From the NCBI RefSeq assembly GCF_001426225.1, contig NZ_LMRT01000001.1, positions 554,437 to 591,052 of the forward strand: a stretch of DNA of 36,616 nucleotides, in the 5' to 3' direction. How positions within the stretch are numbered: the first letter of the stretch is position 1; every line of letters starts with the position of its first letter. The notes beneath the pieces are model-generated. The model was given only the letters and a program-made list of their open reading frames with translations. It had not been told where the DNA came from and ran no database searches. The position numbers were made by a program, and so were the translations under genes. This DNA comes from Allobosea sp. Leaf344. Lineage in GTDB: Bacteria; Pseudomonadota; Alphaproteobacteria; Rhizobiales; Beijerinckiaceae. Shown here one piece after another: positions 7,845-16,913 of this stretch.

Positions 7845-8873
7845 ATGGCTTCATCATCGGACGGTTTCGTCACGCGCCGTGGCGTCGTCGGGCTCGGGCT
7901 GGCGGCCATCGCCGCGCCCGCGGTCCTCGACTCGGCACGCGCCCAGCAGAAATTCACCTGCCGCATTGCCCATACCGAGGGCATCGGCACGCCGATCACC
8001 CTCGGCTTCGAGAAATGGACGGCGATCCTCAGGGAGCGTAGCGGCGGCCGCATCGACGCGCAGCATTTCCCGGCCGCCCAGCTCGGTGGGCTGGCGCAGG
8101 CCCTCGAAGGCAGCCGCATCGGCACCATCCAGGTCACCACAGCCGGCCCTGACAGCGAGGAGGCGATCGCGCCGGAGATCGCGGCCTTCGGCGGGGCGCC
8201 GGGCTTCATCTACAAGGACGAGGCGCATGTCGACCGCGTGCTCCAGGGCCCGCTCGGGCAGGAGGTCTCGGACATCGCCCGGAAGAAGACCGGGGTGGAA
8301 TTCGTCGCCTATGGCGAGACCGGCTTCCGGCACATCCTCGCCAAGCGCCCGGTCAATTCGCTGGAGACGCTGAAGGGCCTCAAGATCCGCGTGCCCGAGC
8401 TGCGCATCTGGGTGGATTTTTGGAAGACGCTCGGCGCCAATCCGACGCCCCTGCCCTATTCCGAGCAATATTCGGCGCTGTCGACCGGCGTCATCGACGG
8501 GCTGGATTCGGATTACTTCTCGATCCTCGGCTTCAAATGGTACGAGCAGGCGAAAGAGGTCACGCCGACGGCGCATTGGTTCCTTCCCAAGGCGGTGCGG
8601 GTCAATGCCCGCTGGCTCGACAGCCTGCCGGCCGATCTGCGCGACATGGTCCGCAGCTCCGCCAAGGAGGTCTTCGCCGAGCAGCGGGCGACCAACCGCG
8701 CCAATGCCGACAAGACGCTGGCGGAGCTCGAGAAGCTCGGCTGCAAGGTGAACCGGATCAGCGAGGCGGAACGCGCGAAATGGGCGGAGATGACCGCCCC
8801 GCTCTTCGACCAGTTCGGCGCCAAGAGCCCGGAGACCAAGGCGATGATCGAGAAGATCCGCAAGCTCGCCTGA
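7845..8873 (+). CDS. TRAP transporter substrate-binding protein (DctP family)
   Basis: A 342-aa periplasmic receptor that captures a substrate, usually an organic or sugar acid, for the TRAP permease next to it. It opens with a twin-arginine signal (R11-R12, TRRGVVGLG) and a hydrophobic stretch ending near ARA-Q (about residue 34). The mature part has the DctP fold signature (LKGLKIRVPE; YSEQYSALSTGVIDGLD). ATG 7845 is chosen because GGAGAGGG lies 5-6 bases before it and the Tat signal then sits at the N-terminus; an upstream in-frame extension (from 7752) lacks these features. It is followed after 79 bases by the fused permease. The substrate cannot be told from sequence alone. Confidence 0.93.
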   Translation: MASSSDGFVTRRGVVGLGLAAIAAPAVLDSARAQQKFTCRIAHTEGIGTPITLGFEKWTAILRERSGGRIDAQHFPAAQLGGLAQALEGSRIGTIQVTTAGPDSEEAIAPEIAAFGGAPGFIYKDEAHVDRVLQGPLGQEVSDIARKKTGVEFVAYGETGFRHILAKRPVNSLETLKGLKIRVPELRIWVDFWKTLGANPTPLPYSEQYSALSTGVIDGLDSDYFSILGFKWYEQAKEVTPTAHWFLPKAVRVNARWLDSLPADLRDMVRSSAKEVFAEQRATNRANADKTLAELEKLGCKVNRISEAERAKWAEMTAPLFDQFGAKSPETKAMIEKIRKLA

Positions 8874-8952
8874 CCGGGGCCGACCGTCCGCGTCGGCCCG
8901 GCCGAGACGGCCGCGGCCGGCCTCCTTTCCGCGCGCTAGCAACAGGCTGATC

Positions 8953-10818
8953 ATGATCGACCAGGCCCAGACCATGACCCCTCCGGCGCAGCATGGCCGC
9001 GCCGGCCTGCTGCTCGGCTTCGACCGGGCTTTCGAGGCGCTCTGCGTCGGGCTGATGCTCGGCTCGGCCGCTGTGGCGATCGTGCAGGTGTTCTGCCGCT
9101 ACGCGCTGGACGCGGCGCTGCCTTGGCCGGAAGAGGTCTCGATCTGGCTGTTCACCTGGGCGGTATTTCTGGGCATGGCACTCGCCGTCGGCCGCCACGC
9201 CCATATCGCCATCGACCTGCTCAGCCGCTTCATGCCGGCGCCGCTGCGACGCATCCATGCCGGTTTCGTCGGTGCGATGATCGCCGCGACCAGCTTCATG
9301 ATGATCGTTCACGGCATCGATTTCGCCGGGCGCGCCATCCAGGTCTCGCCCGCGATGCAATGGCCGCTCTCCTATCTCTTCATCGCGATCGCGGTCGGCG
9401 GGGCGCTGAACCTCCTCTACATCATCCGCCCGGCGGGCGGGCTGCCGCAGTTTTCCGGCGCCGTCGCGGTCGCCGCCGGCGGCGCGATCTATCTCGCCGT
9501 GCGACATGGCGCGGGGCTGGTCTGGCAGGAGGCCGGCAGCCCGACGGCGCTGATGCTGGTCGCCGGGGTGCTCGTCCTGCTCGAAGTGCCGATCGCCTTC
9601 GCGCTGGCCTTCGGCGCCTTCGCCGCCTTCGCGCCGCTCGGCGACATCATGCTGGTGATCGTGCCGCAGAACATGGCCTCGTCGCTGAATTCCTTCACGC
9701 TGCTCGCCATCCCCTTCTTCATCATGGCGGCGGCGGTGATGAATGTCGGCGGGATCACCACACGGCTGGTCGCGCTGGCCACCAGCCTCGTCGGCCATTT
9801 CCGCGGCGGGCTCGGCCAGGCCAATGTCGTCACCAACACGCTGCTGGCCGGCGTCTCCGGCTCCTCCACCGCCGATGCCTCGGCCATCGCCAAGCTGATG
9901 GTGCCGGAGATGGAGAAGCACGGCTATGACCGCGCCTTCAGCTGCGCGCTGACCAGCGCCTCCTCCACTCTGGCGAATCTGATTCCGCCGAGCCTGGGGC
10001 TGATCATCTATGCCGCGCTGGCTTCGGTCTCGGTCGGCGCGCTGTTCGTCGCCACGATCATCCCGGGGCTGATGGCCTCGGCTGCGCTGATCATCGTCGT
10101 CTACCTCGTCTCCCGCGTGAAGGGCTATGGCGGCGCCATCGCCCCGGCCTCCTGGCGCGCGCGGGGGCAGGCGCTGGCGACCGCGATCCCGGCCCTGCTG
10201 CTGCCGCTGCTGATCGTCGGAGGGGTGCGCTTCGGCGTGTTCACCGCGACGGAAGCGGGCGCGGTGGCGCTGGTCTACGCCATCCTGTGCGGGCTCTTCT
10301 TCTATCGCTGCCTGAATGGCCGCGACTTCTACGAAGCCGTGCGGGAATCGACCTTCGACACCGTGTCGATCGTGGTGATCATCGCGGCGGCCTCGCCCTT
10401 CGCCTGGGTGCTGGCGGCGGAGCAGGTGCCGCAGAAGGTCGCCGCCGCGATGAGCGCCTATGTCGACAGCCCCCTGGTCCTGCTGCTGCTGATCAACCTG
10501 CTGCTGCTGGTGGTCGGGCTGTTCATGGAAATGATCGCGGCGATGGTCATCCTGGTGCCGATCCTGGTGCCGCTGGTGGTCTCGGCGGGCTTCGATCCCG
10601 TGCAGTTCGGGATCGTCCTGGTGATGAACCTCGTCATCGGCGCGCTGACGCCGCCGCTGGGCGTGCTGGTCTTCACCACGGCCCGCGTCGGCAAGGCCAA
10701 TGTCGTGGCCGTCTTCAAGGCCGTCATGCCCTTCATCCTGGCGCTGGTCACCGTGCTGATGCTGGTCACCTATGTGCCGTCGCTGACGCTGGCGCCTCTG
10801 CGCTGGCTCGGCCCCTGA
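8953..10818 (+). CDS. TRAP transporter fused permease (DctQ-DctM)
   Basis: A 621-aa inner-membrane protein joining both TRAP membrane subunits. Residues about 20-170 are the small DctQ-like part with four helices (CRYALDAALPWPEEVSIWLFTW, typical of DctQ). After a linker and extra helices, residues about 195-610 are the large DctM part, including GVSGSSTADASAIAKLM and LGLIIYA. Fusions of this kind are known in the family. It lies after the receptor gene and 17 bases before the first dehydrogenase, so transport and oxidation genes appear cotranscribed. ATG 8953 is used; an in-frame ATG at 8974 is possible. Confidence 0.93.
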   Translation: MIDQAQTMTPPAQHGRAGLLLGFDRAFEALCVGLMLGSAAVAIVQVFCRYALDAALPWPEEVSIWLFTWAVFLGMALAVGRHAHIAIDLLSRFMPAPLRRIHAGFVGAMIAATSFMMIVHGIDFAGRAIQVSPAMQWPLSYLFIAIAVGGALNLLYIIRPAGGLPQFSGAVAVAAGGAIYLAVRHGAGLVWQEAGSPTALMLVAGVLVLLEVPIAFALAFGAFAAFAPLGDIMLVIVPQNMASSLNSFTLLAIPFFIMAAAVMNVGGITTRLVALATSLVGHFRGGLGQANVVTNTLLAGVSGSSTADASAIAKLMVPEMEKHGYDRAFSCALTSASSTLANLIPPSLGLIIYAALASVSVGALFVATIIPGLMASAALIIVVYLVSRVKGYGGAIAPASWRARGQALATAIPALLLPLLIVGGVRFGVFTATEAGAVALVYAILCGLFFYRCLNGRDFYEAVRESTFDTVSIVVIIAAASPFAWVLAAEQVPQKVAAAMSAYVDSPLVLLLLINLLLLVVGLFMEMIAAMVILVPILVPLVVSAGFDPVQFGIVLVMNLVIGALTPPLGVLVFTTARVGKANVVAVFKAVMPFILALVTVLMLVTYVPSLTLAPLRWLGP

Positions 10819-10835
10819 GACCGTCGGAGCGCGAT

Positions 10836-11867
10836 ATGACCAGGCTGAGAATCGGGATCGTCGGCCTCGGCATGGCGGTGACGCCGCATGCCAAGGGCCT
10901 GCTCGACCTGTCCGACCGGGTGGAGGTCGCGGGCGCCTTCAGCCCGAGTGCCGAGCGCCGCGCCGCCTTCGGGGCCCGCTTCCCCTTTCCGCTCTGCGAC
11001 GATCTCGAGACGCTGCTGGCCGATCCCTCGGTCAAGGCGATGCTCGTGCTGAGCCCGGCCAATACCCATCTCGACATCGTCCGGCGCTGCGCCCAAGCGG
11101 GTAAAGATGTATTGCTCGAGAAGCCGCTGGAGATCAGCACCATGCGGGCGCAGGAGCTGGTCGCTCTGTGCCGCGACGCCGGGGTCACGCTCGGCATCGT
11201 GCTGCAACACCGCTTCAAGCCGGCCGCCATGGCCCTGGCGGATCAGCTCGCATCCGGCCGCATGGGCGCGATCGTCGGCTGCTCGACCGTGATCCGGCTA
11301 TGGCGCCCGCAGAGCTATTACGACGAGCCGGGCCGCGGCAGCTTCGCGCGCGACGGCGGCGGCGTGCTGATCTCGCAGGGCATCCATACGCTCGATCTGA
11401 TGCTGAGCCTGGCGGGGCCGATCACCGAGGTCAGTGGCCATGCGCTGACCAGCCCGGTGCACCGGATGGAGACGGAGGACATGGTCTGTGCGGCGGTGCG
11501 CTTCGCCAATGGCGCGGTCGGCACGATCGACGCCACGACGGCGGCCTATCCCGGCTTTCCAGAGCGCATCGAGCTGATCTGCCGGAACGCCACGGCCTCG
11601 CTGGTCGGGACCGCGCTCGACATCGCCTGGCATGACGGGACGCGCACCCTCATCGAGGCCGACAAGAGCGCCGGCGGCACGGGCGCCGACCCGATGGCGT
11701 TTCCCCATGATTACCACCGTGCGGTGATGGCCGACTTCGTCGAGGCCGTAACGAAGGGGCGCGCGCCGAAGATCACCGGCGAGGAGGCGCTGAAAGTGCA
11801 TCGCCTGATCGACGCGCTGATCGCGGCCGGCCGGAGCTCCTCCCCTGTCGCCGTGGCCACGGGCTGA
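10836..11867 (+). CDS. Gfo/Idh/MocA-family oxidoreductase 1
   Basis: A 343-aa NAD(P)-dependent dehydrogenase. The Rossmann motif GIVGLGMA is at residues 7-14, the family's E-K-P motif at 95-97 (catalytic Lys96), and [15 protein letters not shown] carries the usual active-site His. ATG 10836 follows CGGAGCGCGAT, giving GGAG 8 bases upstream. The open frame continues far upstream inside the permease gene, but only the part from 10836 resembles the family. It is placed directly after the TRAP permease and 9 bases before a second family member. It probably oxidises the imported sugar, inositol or derivative. The substrate is unknown. Confidence 0.9.
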   Translation: MTRLRIGIVGLGMAVTPHAKGLLDLSDRVEVAGAFSPSAERRAAFGARFPFPLCDDLETLLADPSVKAMLVLSPANTHLDIVRRCAQAGKDVLLEKPLEISTMRAQELVALCRDAGVTLGIVLQHRFKPAAMALADQLASGRMGAIVGCSTVIRLWRPQSYYDEPGRGSFARDGGGVLISQGIHTLDLMLSLAGPITEVSGHALTSPVHRMETEDMVCAAVRFANGAVGTIDATTAAYPGFPERIELICRNATASLVGTALDIAWHDGTRTLIEADKSAGGTGADPMAFPHDYHRAVMADFVEAVTKGRAPKITGEEALKVHRLIDALIAAGRSSSPVAVATG

Positions 11868-11876
11868 GGGCCGAGC

Positions 11877-12896
11877 ATGCTGCGTTTCGCCGCCATCGGG
11901 CTGGACCACCGCCACATCTATCACATGGTCGCGGAGCTGATCGCCGCCGGAGCGCAATGCGCCGGCTATTGCCCCGAGACATCGGACCCGCGGGTGCTGG
12001 ACGGGTTCCGCGAGCGTTTCCCCACGCTGCAGCCGGTCGCGCGCGAGCGCCTGCTCGAGGACCCGACGATCGACATCATCTGCAGCGCCGCGATCCCCCG
12101 CGACCGCGCCGGCATCGCCATCAGGGCGATGAGCAACGGCAAGGACGTGATGGTCGACAAGCCGGGGGTGACGACGTCGCAACAACTCGCCGAGGTCACG
12201 GAATGCGTCGCCCGGACCGGGCGGATCTTCTCGATCTGCTTCTCGGAGCGTTTCGTGGTGCGCGCCTCCGAGATCGCCGCGAAACTGGTGGCGGAGGGCG
12301 CGATCGGCGAGGTGGTCAACACGGTCGGGCTCGGGCCCCACCGGCTGAACCGCGCCATCCGCCCGGGCTGGTTCTTCGAGCGGGCCGCCTATGGCGGGAT
12401 CCTGGTCGACATCGCCTCGCACCAGATCGACCAGTTCCTGTTCTATACCGGGGCGGGCGACGCGGAGATCGTCGCCGCCAGCACGGCCAATCACGCGCTG
12501 CCGGAGATCCCGGATTTCGCGGATTTCGGCGAGATCCTGCTGCGCAGCGACAGCGCCACCGGCTATATCCGCGTCGACTGGTTCACGCCGGACAGCCTGC
12601 CGAGCTGGGGCGACGGCCGGCTCACGCTGCTCGGCACGAAGGGTTTCATCGAGCTGCGCAAATATCTCGACATCGCCGGGCGGCCCGGCACCGACCATGT
12701 CTTCGTCTCGAACCATGCCGGCACCCGGCATATCGATGCGAGCCGCGAGCCGCTGACCTATTTCGGCCGCTTCCTCGTCGATGTCCGGGAGCGTACCGGG
12801 ACGGCGGCGAGCCAGGCCCATGTCTTCGCCGTCACGCGGCTCTCGCTCGAGGCCGAGGCTATGGCGAGCCGCAGCCGCGAGCCGCAGCCGCGCTGA
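11877..12896 (+). CDS. Gfo/Idh/MocA-family oxidoreductase 2 (diverged cofactor loop)
   Basis: A 339-aa relative of the preceding gene. It keeps the D-K-P motif (94-96) and a conserved His in [18 protein letters not shown]. The expected GxGxxG dinucleotide loop is replaced near residues 7-14 by I-G-L-D-H-R-H-I, so cofactor binding may be altered. It starts 9 bases after the first dehydrogenase stop, in the same operon. Paired Gfo/Idh/MocA proteins after a TRAP system suggest sequential or heteromeric action on one substrate. Whether this one is an active oxidoreductase is uncertain. Confidence 0.87.
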   Translation: MLRFAAIGLDHRHIYHMVAELIAAGAQCAGYCPETSDPRVLDGFRERFPTLQPVARERLLEDPTIDIICSAAIPRDRAGIAIRAMSNGKDVMVDKPGVTTSQQLAEVTECVARTGRIFSICFSERFVVRASEIAAKLVAEGAIGEVVNTVGLGPHRLNRAIRPGWFFERAAYGGILVDIASHQIDQFLFYTGAGDAEIVAASTANHALPEIPDFADFGEILLRSDSATGYIRVDWFTPDSLPSWGDGRLTLLGTKGFIELRKYLDIAGRPGTDHVFVSNHAGTRHIDASREPLTYFGRFLVDVRERTGTAASQAHVFAVTRLSLEAEAMASRSREPQPR

Positions 12897-13030
12897 AGCC
12901 GACCCACGCCGCCGCGGCCTTCAGGCCTGCATCTTCCTGGCAGCCGCTGCCCGGAAACCGCATTTCCTCTTTTGCGGGCTATGCTTTAGGACGCTTCCAC
13001 TTCGTGTTTCGCCCAGATGGGGTCCCGACC

Positions 13031-14872
13031 ATGCCCGCCTATCGCTCGCGCACCACCACCCATGGCCGCAACATGGCCGGCGCCCGCGGGCTCTGGCGCG
13101 CCACCGGGATGAAGGACGGCGATTTCGGCAAGCCGATCATCGCCGTCGTCAACTCCTTCACCCAGTTCGTGCCGGGCCATGTCCATCTCAAGGATCTCGG
13201 CCAGCTGGTGGCGCGCGAGATCGAGCAGGCCGGCGGCGTCGCCAAGGAGTTCAACACCATCGCGGTCGATGACGGCATCGCCATGGGCCATGACGGCATG
13301 CTCTACAGCCTGCCCTCGCGCGAGATCATCGCCGACAGCGTCGAATACATGGTCAATGCGCATTGCGCGGATGCGATGGTCTGCATCTCCAATTGCGACA
13401 AGATCACGCCCGGCATGCTGATGGCGGCGATGCGGCTCAACATCCCCACCGTCTTCGTCTCGGGCGGGCCGATGGAGGCCGGCAAATATCTGGCCGACGG
13501 CGTGCTGAAGAAGGTCGATCTGGTCGACGCCATGATCTCCGCCGCCGATGATCGCTACACCGACGAGCAGGTCGAGGTGATCGAGCGATCCGCCTGCCCG
13601 ACCTGCGGCTCCTGCTCGGGCATGTTCACCGCCAATTCGATGAACTGCCTGACCGAGGCGCTGGGGCTGGCGCTGCCGGGCAACGGCTCGGTGCTGGCGA
13701 CGCATGCCGACCGCAGGCGCCTCTTCGTCGAGGCCGGCCATCTGATCGTCGACATCACCAAACGCCATTACGAGCAGGACGACGCCTCGGTGCTGCCGCG
13801 CAACGTGGCCAGCTTCGCGGCCTTCGAAAACGCGATGACGCTCGACATCGCCATGGGCGGCTCGACCAACACGGTGCTGCACCTGCTGGCTGCGGCCCAT
13901 GAGGCGGAGACGCCCTTCACAATGGCCGATATCGACCGGCTCTCGCGCCGGGTGCCGGTGCTGTGCAAGGTCGCGCCCTCGGTCGCCAACGTGCATATGG
14001 AAGACGTCCATCGCGCCGGCGGCATCATGGCGATTCTCGGCGAGCTCGACCGCGCCGGGCTGATCGACACCAGCCTGCCGACGGTCCACAGCGCCAGCCT
14101 CGCCGAGGCGCTGGCCCGCTGGGACGTGGTGCAGACGCAGAGCGACAGCGTGCGCTCCTTCTACAGCGCGGCGCCGGGCGGCGTGCCGACGCAGGTCGCC
14201 TTCAGCCAGGACCGCCGCTACGCCGATCTCGATCTCGACCGGGCCGGCGGCGTCATCCGCGACGCCGCCCACGCGCATTCGCAGGATGGCGGGCTCGCGG
14301 TGCTGTCGGGCAATCTCGCGCTCGATGGCTGCATCGTGAAGACGGCCGGCGTCGACGCCTCGATCCTCACCTTCTCCGGCCCGGCCGTGATCTTCGAGAG
14401 CCAGGATGCGGCGGTGGACGGGATCCTCAACGGCAGGGTCAAGCCGGGCGACGTGGTGCTGATCCGCTATGAGGGGCCGCGCGGCGGGCCGGGCATGCAG
14501 GAAATGCTGTATCCGACCAGCTATCTCAAATCGAAGGGGCTCGGCAAAGCCTGCGCGCTGGTCACCGACGGGCGTTTCTCGGGCGGCTCGTCCGGGCTGT
14601 CGATCGGCCATGTCTCGCCCGAGGCGGCCGAGGGCGGCACGATCGGTCTGGTCGAGGCCGGCGACATCATCGCCATCGACATCCCCAAGCGCAGCATCAG
14701 CCTGATGGTGGTGGAGAGCGAATTGCAGCGCCGCCGCGCCGCCATGGAGGCGCAGGGCAAGGCCGCCTGGAAACCGGCGGCCCCGCGCAAGCGCAAGGTC
14801 TCGACCGCGCTGAAGGCCTATGCGGCGATGACCACCAGCGCGGCGAAGGGGGCGGTGCGCATCGTCGAGTGA
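13031..14872 (+). CDS. ilvD: dihydroxy-acid dehydratase
   Basis: A 613-aa enzyme of valine, leucine and isoleucine synthesis. It dehydrates 2,3-dihydroxy-3-methylbutanoate and the 3-methylpentanoate analogue to 2-oxo acids, using an Fe-S cluster. It is nearly colinear with the E. coli enzyme. The N-terminus holds [17 protein letters not shown]122 and K124 sit in [12 protein letters not shown], and C195 in [10 protein letters not shown]. Length and start match the long IlvD class rather than the sugar-acid dehydratases, so although it follows the TRAP operon by 134 bases it is probably a separate housekeeping gene. ATG 13031 is chosen by homology; TGGGG lies about 9 bases before it. Confidence 0.97.
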   Translation: MPAYRSRTTTHGRNMAGARGLWRATGMKDGDFGKPIIAVVNSFTQFVPGHVHLKDLGQLVAREIEQAGGVAKEFNTIAVDDGIAMGHDGMLYSLPSREIIADSVEYMVNAHCADAMVCISNCDKITPGMLMAAMRLNIPTVFVSGGPMEAGKYLADGVLKKVDLVDAMISAADDRYTDEQVEVIERSACPTCGSCSGMFTANSMNCLTEALGLALPGNGSVLATHADRRRLFVEAGHLIVDITKRHYEQDDASVLPRNVASFAAFENAMTLDIAMGGSTNTVLHLLAAAHEAETPFTMADIDRLSRRVPVLCKVAPSVANVHMEDVHRAGGIMAILGELDRAGLIDTSLPTVHSASLAEALARWDVVQTQSDSVRSFYSAAPGGVPTQVAFSQDRRYADLDLDRAGGVIRDAAHAHSQDGGLAVLSGNLALDGCIVKTAGVDASILTFSGPAVIFESQDAAVDGILNGRVKPGDVVLIRYEGPRGGPGMQEMLYPTSYLKSKGLGKACALVTDGRFSGGSSGLSIGHVSPEAAEGGTIGLVEAGDIIAIDIPKRSISLMVVESELQRRRAAMEAQGKAAWKPAAPRKRKVSTALKAYAAMTTSAAKGAVRIVE

Positions 14873-14928
14873 ACGGCGCGCGGCGCAGGGCGGCCATGAG
14901 CCGCACGGCCATAGTATCGGGCCATTCG

Positions 14929-14961
14929 CACTGAACGATAGGGCCGGTGCCGCGTTCAGTG
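14929..14961. promoter_or_regulatory. 9-base inverted repeat upstream of the SLC13-type gene
   Basis: CACTGAACG (14929-14937) and CGTTCAGTG (14953-14961) are perfect inverse copies 15 bases apart. They lie in the 114-base gap between ilvD and the carrier gene and end 25 bases before its ATG. This could be an operator for a dimeric regulator or a leader stem-loop. There is no T tract, so it is not a classical terminator for ilvD. Confidence 0.4.
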
Positions 14962-14986
14962 AGGCCCTCTCCTCGCCGGCTTGCTC

Positions 14987-16765
14987 ATGACCTATCCTCA
15001 GATCGCCTCGCTCCTGCTCGTCTCGGTCATGATGGGCGCCTTTCTGTGGGGGCGCTTCCGCTATGACATCGTCGCTCTGGTGGCGCTGCTCGCGGCGGTG
15101 GTGCTGGGGCTCGTGCCGGCGAAGGACGCGTTTAAGGGCTTCTCGGACGACATCGTCATCATCGTCGGCAGCGCTTTGGTCGTCAGCCTCGCCGTGGCAC
15201 GCTCGCGGCTGATCGATTCCGCCATGTCGCGCTGGCTGCCCTCGCTGCGCTCGACGCAATTGCAGGTGGCCTTCCTCGTCATCACCGTGGCGGTGACCTC
15301 GGCGATCATCAAGAATATCGGCGCGCTCGCCATGATGCTGCCGATCGCCTACCAGTTCGCGCGCAAGAACGGCGTCTCGCCCTCGGTCTTCCTGATGCCG
15401 ATGGCCTTCGCCTCGCTGCTCGGCGGCATCGTCACTCTGGTCGGCACTTCGCCCAATGTGATCGTGGCGCGGGTGCGGGCGGAGCTGACCGGCGAGCCGT
15501 TCCGGATGTTCGATTTCGCGCCGGTCGGCATCGTGGTGGCGCTGGCGGGCTGTGCCTTTCTCAGCATCGGCTACAGGCTGCTGCCGCGCGACCGCCGCGG
15601 CTCGACCGCGATCGAGCAGGCGCTCGACATCAAGGATTACGTCACCGAGGTGCAGATCGGCGAGACCTCGCCGATGCTGGGAAAGAGCATCGCCGATCTC
15701 AAGGCCCTGGCGGAGGGCGAGGTCCAGGTCATCGCCATCCTGCGCGACAGGCACCGCATGCCGGCGCCGCTGCCGGACGCGACGCTGCGCCGGGGCGATA
15801 TCCTGCTGCTGCGCGGCGAGACCGACGCGCTCGAACATATCGTCGCCGAGGGCCGGCTGACGCTGGTCGGCGACGAACGCAAGGCCAACGAGCCCGAGAC
15901 CAGCGACCCGACCCAGGCGACCGAGGCGATCATCGGGCCGCAATCGGTGCTGATCGGGCGCTCGGCCGGCGATGCGGAACTGCATACGCGGTTCGGCCTG
16001 CATCTGCTCGCGATCAGCCGGTCCGGCGAGCGGCTGAAGGAGCGGCTGCGCGACATCCGCCTGCGCGCCGGCGACGTGCTGGTGGTGCAGGGCGACGAGA
16101 GATTGCTGCCGGAGCGGCTGTCGGAGCTGAATTTGCTGCCGCTCGCCAATCGCGTGGTGGCGTTGGGCAGTGCCAGGCCGGTGCTGGTCACCGCCAGCAT
16201 CGTCGCGGTGACCGTACTGGCGCTGGCCTTCGGGGTGGCGACCGTGCCGATCGTCTTCTTCTCCGCGGCGGTGCTGCTGATCGCCCTGCGGGCGGTGCCC
16301 TTGCGCGACGCCTATAAATCGATCGACGCGCCGATCCTGCTGATGCTGGCCGCGCTGATCCCGGTCAGCGACAGCCTGCGCACCACCGGCACCACGGATC
16401 TGCTCGCCGGCTGGCTGGCGCAGTTCGGCGGCGATCTGCCGGCCTGGGGTGCGGTCGCCATGATGGTCGCCGCCGCCATGGCGGTGACGCCCTTCCTCAA
16501 CAATGCGGCGACGGTGCTGGTGATGGCGCCGATCGGCGCCGGTTTCGCGGCGCAGCTCGGCTACAAGCCCGACGCTTTCCTGATGGCGGTAGCGATCGGC
16601 GCGGCCTGCGACTTCCTCACCCCGATCGGCCATCAGTGCAACACGCTGGTGATGGGTCCGGGCGGCTATCGCTTCAGCGATTACGCCCGGCTTGGAGCGC
16701 CGCTCACCCTGCTGGTGCTGGTGCTCTCGGTGCCGCTGATCCTGTTCGTCTGGCCGCTGCGCTGA
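14987..16765 (+). CDS. SLC13/DASS-type carrier with two TrkA-C domains
   Basis: A 592-aa polytopic membrane protein. An N-terminal helix block (1-195) carries GGIVTLVGTSPNVIV, the SNT-type signature of divalent anion:sodium symporters and relatives. A cytosolic insert (about 200-390) contains two TrkA-C/RCK-C units (IGETSPMLGKSIADL...RGDILLLRG and AEAIIGPQSVLIGRS-like...RAGDVLVVQGD). A second helix block (about 395-592) has VTPFLNNAATVLVMAP and SNT-like PIGHQCNTLVMGPGGY. This is the usual build of SLC13 permeases annotated for sulfate, dicarboxylate or unknown anions. ATG 14987 is preferred over TTG 14981; neither has a strong ribosome site. The substrate is unknown. Confidence 0.9.
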   Translation: MTYPQIASLLLVSVMMGAFLWGRFRYDIVALVALLAAVVLGLVPAKDAFKGFSDDIVIIVGSALVVSLAVARSRLIDSAMSRWLPSLRSTQLQVAFLVITVAVTSAIIKNIGALAMMLPIAYQFARKNGVSPSVFLMPMAFASLLGGIVTLVGTSPNVIVARVRAELTGEPFRMFDFAPVGIVVALAGCAFLSIGYRLLPRDRRGSTAIEQALDIKDYVTEVQIGETSPMLGKSIADLKALAEGEVQVIAILRDRHRMPAPLPDATLRRGDILLLRGETDALEHIVAEGRLTLVGDERKANEPETSDPTQATEAIIGPQSVLIGRSAGDAELHTRFGLHLLAISRSGERLKERLRDIRLRAGDVLVVQGDERLLPERLSELNLLPLANRVVALGSARPVLVTASIVAVTVLALAFGVATVPIVFFSAAVLLIALRAVPLRDAYKSIDAPILLMLAALIPVSDSLRTTGTTDLLAGWLAQFGGDLPAWGAVAMMVAAAMAVTPFLNNAATVLVMAPIGAGFAAQLGYKPDAFLMAVAIGAACDFLTPIGHQCNTLVMGPGGYRFSDYARLGAPLTLLVLVLSVPLILFVWPLR

Positions 16766-16808
16766 GGCGAGCGCCGCCGCGGTTCGGCGCAGAGAGGAGG
16801 CGCATGCC

Positions 16809-16913
16809 ATGGCGACGACCCAGCAGGACCGCACAGATTTCCCGACGGCGGCCGGGATCTTCCTCGGCGGCTATCGGCTCTGGCGCCCGTCACCCGCGCG
16901 CCCCGCCGCCTGA
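16809..16913 (+). CDS. candidate 34-codon small ORF with strong ribosome site
   Basis: A short frame (starts MATTQQDRTDFP, ends RPSPARPAA) begins 8 bases after a perfect AGGAGG (16795-16800), the strongest Shine-Dalgarno sequence I noticed in the window. It follows the SLC13-type gene by 43 bases. Its last 43 bases run antisense over the 3' end of the antiporter gene, so the C-terminal codons are constrained by that gene. No family is recognised. It may be a small protein, or the AGGAGG may be coincidental. Confidence 0.35.
   Translation: MATTQQDRTDFPTAAGIFLGGYRLWRPSPARPAA

Noticed and set aside
10287..10835. N-terminal extension of the first Gfo/Idh/MocA gene
   Set aside because: It lies inside the TRAP permease gene in another frame, and family similarity begins at ATG 10836.
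11957..13030. N-terminal extension of ilvD
   Set aside because: It overlaps the second dehydrogenase out of frame; IlvD family proteins start at the ATG at 13031.
12986..16834. A very long open frame on the minus strand opposite ilvD and the SLC13-type gene
   Set aside because: Its product is low-complexity (Arg/His/Gly/Asp/Gln-rich) with no recognisable domain, while the plus-strand frames encode clear protein families. High GC removes stop codons in antisense frames.
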